Shown piece by piece: positions 7,627 to 12,422 of a stretch of DNA of 12,422 bases. Location: the NCBI GenBank assembly GCA_016283985.1, contig JAEENZ010000059.1, positions 1-12,422 of the forward strand. The letters run 5' to 3'. The position numbers were made by a program, and so were the translations under genes. The notes under the pieces were generated by a model that saw only the letters and a program-made list of their open reading frames with translations, did not search any database and was not told the origin of the DNA. The stretch is from Bacteroidales bacterium. GTDB lineage: Bacteria; Bacteroidota; Bacteroidia; Bacteroidales; UBA932. How positions within the stretch are numbered: position 1 is the stretch's first letter; every line of letters starts with the position of its first letter.

Positions 7627-7752
7627 GAAATGCGGCAAACATTCGCCTTAATATATGTTTCTGCTGACGATTGTGTGTTTTAACAAGACCATAAAAAAAA
7701 TCTTATGATTTGCCTAAACTTAAATTTATATAAGTTTGCCGCAAAAATTTGG
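7622..7752. repeat. 19-bp imperfect inverted repeat enclosing a 93-bp promoter segment
   Basis: Left arm 7622-7640 is CCAAAGAAATGCGGCAAAC. Right arm 7734-7752 is GTTTGCCGCAAAAATTTGG, whose reverse complement is CCAAATTTTTGCGGCAAAC. The 10 inner bases and the 5 outer bases match perfectly; only the 4-base middle block differs (15/19). The 93-bp core (7641-7733) holds the -33 element and the first half of the -7 box of the plus-strand promoter, and the TTTG of that box lies inside the right arm. It could be an invertible promoter switch, or two divergent promoters that share a conserved start-site sequence. Confidence 0.5.
7709..7738 (+). promoter_or_regulatory. Bacteroidetes-type promoter for the zinc-ribbon gene
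   Basis: TTTG at 7709-7712, an 18-bp spacer, and a perfect TAnnTTTG box (TAAGTTTG) at 7731-7738. Transcription should start near 7745, leaving a leader of about 50 nt before ATG 7797. The region just upstream of the ATG is A-rich with no Shine-Dalgarno sequence, as is usual in this phylum. Confidence 0.65.
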
Positions 7753-7796
7753 AGATACAAAACGTTCCATTCATCTTTGACGCAAAATAAACGATT

Positions 7797-8171
7797 ATGA
7801 CCGATAAGAAACACATGAGGCGCTGCCTCAACTGCGGGGACCTCCTGACCGGGCGGTCCGACAAGCTTTTCTGCTGCGGCAGATGCAAGAATGAATGGCA
7901 CAACAAGATGACCGGCAGCGAGAAGCGCCGGCGCGAAAAAGTATTCGGCATACTGTGGAGAAACTACAAGGTGCTGGAGATGATGCTGGAAGGAGAAGAG
8001 CACACCCCAGAGATAGCCGATCTCGTAGCCGGAGGCTTCCGCCCCGAATTCATAACCGGTTACCAGCGCCTGCGTAGCGGACGCGAGGAATACCGCTGCT
8101 TCGACATCAGCTATAATAAAACGGAAGCCCGCCTGTACAACATCAGGCGGGCTCCGGAGCTCTTGTTTTGA
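7797..8171 (+). CDS. Small zinc-ribbon protein of unknown function
   Basis: Encodes 124 residues from ATG 7797 (Met7 is an alternative start). Residues 10-30 form a likely zinc site: C10-LN-C13, then GRSDKLFC26-C27-GR-C30, followed by KNEWHNK. This CxxC...CxxxC layout with an 'RxDKxFC' stretch is like the treble-clef or zinc-ribbon headers seen in small bacterial proteins of the DUF2116 kind. The rest (residues 38-124) is helical and charged, with a basic segment SEKRRREKVF that could touch nucleic acid. I do not recognise a specific family or function. It is the only plus-strand protein gene in the window, has its own promoter, and diverges from the ssb-fimbrial operon, so a regulatory role towards that operon is possible but unproven. 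Its stop is 6 bp from the stop of the convergent bactofilin gene. Confidence 0.8.
   Translation: MTDKKHMRRCLNCGDLLTGRSDKLFCCGRCKNEWHNKMTGSEKRRREKVFGILWRNYKVLEMMLEGEEHTPEIADLVAGGFRPEFITGYQRLRSGREEYRCFDISYNKTEARLYNIRRAPELLF
8127..8152. terminator. Candidate bidirectional terminator hairpin at convergent gene ends
   Basis: GCCCGCCTG (8127-8135) and CAGGCGGGC (8144-8152) form a perfect 9-bp stem with an 8-nt loop. On the minus strand it is followed by TTCCGTTTTATTATAG, a U-rich tail suited to end the secA-bactofilin transcript. On the plus strand a second palindrome, GCTCCGGAGC (8151-8160), and TCTTGTTTT follow. The hairpin lies within the last codons of the zinc-ribbon gene (ARLYNIRRA). Confidence 0.5.
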
Positions 8172-8177
8172 GGAAGA

Positions 8178-8591
8178 TTATTCCACTTCGGGGGCTTCGG
8201 TGGTTATGACATCCTTGATGAAGGTGTCGTAATCATCTTCCGTAATCATGTTGCAGGTGCCGTTGATCTGGGCGCCCATCTCCACCTGGATGCGGCGTAC
8301 ATGGATGTTGCCGTTCACGGCAGCAGTCGATTTGAGGGAGAAGGTGTCCTTCACATAGATGTCGCCTTCGATCTTTCCCCAGAAATCCACGTTGTCGCAT
8401 GCAAGCGTTCCGGTGACGGAAGCATCTTCACCGACCACTACGCGGCCCTTGGAATAGACTTTTCCTTCAACCTTTCCGTCCACGCGGATATCGGCTACGG
8501 ATGAGATTTCACCTTTGATGGCAGTGCCGGCCGAAATATGGCTGACGTTGTTGGCATCCACCTGAGTTGCGGGTTTGCTGATGTAATTCAT
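8178..8591 (-). CDS. Bactofilin (polymer-forming cytoskeletal protein)
   Basis: Encodes 137 residues. The central region (about 18-120) shows the right-handed beta-helix repeat pattern of bactofilins (DUF583): strands such as GTAIKGEISSVADIRVDGKV, GKVYSKGRVVVGEDASVTGT, and KIEGDIYVKDTFSLKSTAAV, with recurring 'G.V.G.v....v.vg..a.v.G' spacing. Short polar tails flank the core (N-terminal MNYISKPATQ, C-terminal acidic EDDYDTFIKDVITTEAPEVE), as is normal. Bactofilins self-assemble without nucleotides into membrane-associated filaments used in cell shape, envelope synthesis or polar organisation. There is no transmembrane segment. The gene begins 25 nt after the secA stop on the same strand with no clear promoter of its own, so it may be read through from secA. 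Confidence 0.92.
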   Translation of the reverse strand: MNYISKPATQVDANNVSHISAGTAIKGEISSVADIRVDGKVEGKVYSKGRVVVGEDASVTGTLACDNVDFWGKIEGDIYVKDTFSLKSTAAVNGNIHVRRIQVEMGAQINGTCNMITEDDYDTFIKDVITTEAPEVE

Positions 8592-8616
8592 ATCGTCTTG
8601 GTTTTATATTATTCTG

Positions 8617-11892
<3,276 letters not shown>

Positions 11893-11915
11893 TTTTATAA
11901 AATAAGTGTAGTCTG

Positions 11916-11946
11916 CAAATTTAAATATAATATTGGCGATTACAAA
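11916..11946 (-). promoter_or_regulatory. secA promoter
   Basis: On the minus strand: TTTG (11946-11943), exactly 19 bp, then TAAATTTG (11923-11916), a perfect TAnnTTTG -7 box. The start site would be near 11910, giving a leader of about 17 nt before ATG 11892. No Shine-Dalgarno sequence is present; the pre-start region is TA-rich (ATTTTATAAAA). This supports the shorter SecA start. Confidence 0.7.
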
Positions 11947-11963
11947 AATTTTGCCTATGTTTG
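11933..11963 (+). promoter_or_regulatory. tRNA-Gly promoter, interleaved with the secA promoter
   Basis: TTG at 11933-11935, a 20-bp spacer, and TATGTTTG (11956-11963), a perfect TAnnTTTG box. The start site would be near 11970, about 24 nt before the tRNA. The -33 element of the divergent secA promoter (11943-11946) lies inside the spacer, so the two promoters share DNA. Confidence 0.6.
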
Positions 11964-11983
11964 CAGTCACTTTTGCAGTCACT
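11960..11983 (+). repeat. Tandem 12-bp duplication in the tRNA leader
   Basis: TTTGCAGTCACT occurs twice without a gap (11960-11971 and 11972-11983). A third, partial copy, TTTGCAG (11991-11997), ends in the first four bases of the tRNA. The first copy supplies the TTTG of the tRNA -7 box. Confidence 0.8.
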
Positions 11984-11993
11984 GATTGCATTT

Positions 11994-12064
11994 GCAGGAT
12001 TAGCACATCGGTAGTGCATTGGCTTCCCAAGCCAAGGAGGAGGGTTCGACTCCCTTATCCTGCT
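11994..12064 (+). tRNA. tRNA-Gly (anticodon CCC)
   Basis: A complete cloverleaf can be drawn. Acceptor GCAGGAT (11994-12000) pairs with ATCCTGC (12057-12063), with T12064 as discriminator. The D arm is GCAC-ATCGGTA-GTGC (12003-12017). The anticodon arm is TTGGC-TTCCCAA-GCCAA with CCC at 12026-12028. The variable loop is GGAG. The T arm is GAGGG-TTCGACT-CCCTT (one G-T pair at its base). Anticodon CCC reads GGG glycine codons, and C35, C36 and U73 fit glycine identity. CCA is not encoded and must be added after transcription. Confidence 0.95.
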
Positions 12065-12067
12065 CGA

Positions 12068-12098
12068 AAGAAGGCCCGGATTTCGTCCGGGCCTTCTT
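12068..12098 (+). terminator. Intrinsic terminator of the tRNA-Gly transcript
   Basis: AAGAAGGCCCGGA (12068-12080), loop TTTCG, and TCCGGGCCTTCTT (12086-12098) form a perfect 13-bp stem. The uridine tail is built into the stem end (CTTCTT) and is weak beyond it. The position 4 nt after the tRNA is typical of a tRNA terminator. Confidence 0.85.
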
Positions 12099-12110
12099 GC
12101 ATTCCCGGGC

Positions 12111-12150
12111 TCGTGGTCACCAGATGCCTTATTTGACCACGAGGGTGGCG
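12111..12150. repeat. REP-like palindromic repeat, copy 1
   Basis: A 40-bp unit with outer arms CTCGTGGTCA (12110-12119) and TGACCACGAG (12134-12143), a perfect 10-bp inverted repeat around a 14-nt loop, followed by GGTGGCG. It matches copy 2 at 37 of 40 positions; all differences lie in the loop. Its minus-strand reading (ATLVVK then stop) parallels the coding end of the adjacent gene. Confidence 0.7.
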
Positions 12151-12162
12151 TTTTAAGGGGGT

Positions 12163-12202
12163 TCGTGGTCACCAGAGGCCCGATTTGACCACGAGGGTGG
12201 CG
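12163..12202. repeat. REP-like palindromic repeat, copy 2
   Basis: Second 40-bp unit, 52 bp after the first and in the same orientation. TCGTGGTCA (12163-12171) pairs with TGACCACGA (12187-12195). The three substitutions relative to copy 1 are in the loop, so the palindrome is preserved. Its minus strand encodes the last residues (ATLVVKSGLW) and the stop of the neighbouring partial gene. Confidence 0.7.
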
Positions 12203-12422
12203 GAGCGGCCAAACAATTCGCCAATATCCTTTCTGTCCAGTTTTAATATTCGCTGAATCTGGCCTTCTGATGCGTTATAATCCTGACGCATCATTCGTGC
12301 ATACTCCAACTTGACATTTTGTGGAAGCATTGAAGGCCTGTTTTCATCGTATTCCCTTTTACTCTTTGTTACCACCATTGCAAACATCTCTTCATCAGTC
12401 AGTATTATCTCCTCTCCAAGAG
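12169..12422 (-). CDS. Partial gene resembling the C-terminus of a REP-associated (Y1/RAYT-like) transposase
   Basis: The frame is open from the right edge to TGA at 12169, giving the last 83 residues, so the true start is outside the window; an apparent ATG at 12387 is internal. Visible sequence begins LGEEIILTDEEMFAMVVTK and continues with EYARMMRQDYNASEGQIQRI and LKLDRKDIGELFG, a pattern of helices with a likely helix-turn-helix (YNASEGQIQRILKLDRKDI). Such an end ('tDEE...YARMMRQDY.AS..QI.RiL.L') is what I would expect after the catalytic domain of Bacteroidales Y1 transposases, but the HUH and Tyr motifs are not in the window. The final ATLVVKSGLW and stop are encoded by the palindromic repeat next to it, which fits a RAYT with its REP repeats. 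A different DNA-binding protein remains possible. Confidence 0.45.
   Translation of the reverse strand, partial: LGEEIILTDEEMFAMVVTKSKREYDENRPSMLPQNVKLEYARMMRQDYNASEGQIQRILKLDRKDIGELFGRSATLVVKSGLW

Noticed and set aside
11893..12030. Longer SecA start adding 46 residues
   Set aside because: The extension overlaps the secA promoter and the tRNA antisense, and SecA proteins begin near [15 protein letters not shown] 11892 is preferred.
11921..12172. Minus-strand open frame across the tRNA
   Set aside because: It is antisense to a complete tRNA cloverleaf and its terminator and crosses the secA promoter; not a gene.
12111..12202. Possible minimal CRISPR array
   Set aside because: Only two units, a 12-bp spacer, a large palindrome inside each unit, and overlap with a coding end; this does not fit CRISPR structure.

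Overview
The window looks like a chromosomal piece of a Bacteroidales bacterium. Four things point there: a run of type V (FimA/Mfa-type) fimbrial lipoproteins, an approximately 1,090-residue SecA ending in a zinc-binding CPCGSGKK tail, promoters matching the Bacteroidetes pattern TTTG/TTG - 18 to 20 bp - TAnnTTTG, and gene starts without Shine-Dalgarno sequences. The genus cannot be fixed from this sequence.

Positions 7571 down to 1 (minus strand) form one tightly packed operon. It starts with a short single-stranded DNA-binding protein (ssb-like). Next is an OmpA-domain lipoprotein whose start lies inside the ssb gene. Then come a FimA-like major fimbrillin, a cysteine-rich Mfa2/FimB-like anchor, two fimbrillin-family lipoproteins, and a double-length fimbrillin that runs off the left edge and is almost complete. 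Every junction is an overlap (29, 4 and 4 nt) or a gap of 3, 4 or 10 nt, so the genes are probably transcribed together and translationally coupled. The six proteins after ssb all carry lipoprotein signal peptides. The likely product is a surface pilus: a major shaft subunit, an outer-membrane anchor, accessory or tip subunits, and an OmpA-type envelope partner.

Positions 7572-7796 are a divergent intergenic region. It has a good promoter for the plus-strand gene and a 19-bp imperfect inverted repeat (15/19 matches) around a 93-bp core. The repeat arms include the TTTG of the -7 box, so inversion of the core would turn the promoter towards the ssb-fimbrial operon. This is the most interesting hypothesis in the window.

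Positions 7797-8171 (plus) encode a small four-cysteine zinc-ribbon protein of unknown function. It converges on a bactofilin (8178-8591, minus) that follows secA (8617-11892, minus). The zinc-ribbon gene ends in a hairpin that could terminate transcription from both sides.

Positions 11893-12110 hold interleaved divergent promoters for secA and a tRNA-Gly(CCC), a 12-bp tandem duplication in the tRNA leader, the tRNA, and a strong 13-bp-stem terminator. Beyond it, 12111-12202 holds two 40-bp palindrome-containing repeats (37/40 identical). The second supplies the 3' end of a partial minus-strand gene that runs off the right edge. That gene resembles the C-terminal part of a REP-associated tyrosine transposase, so this end may be a REP/RAYT-type element.
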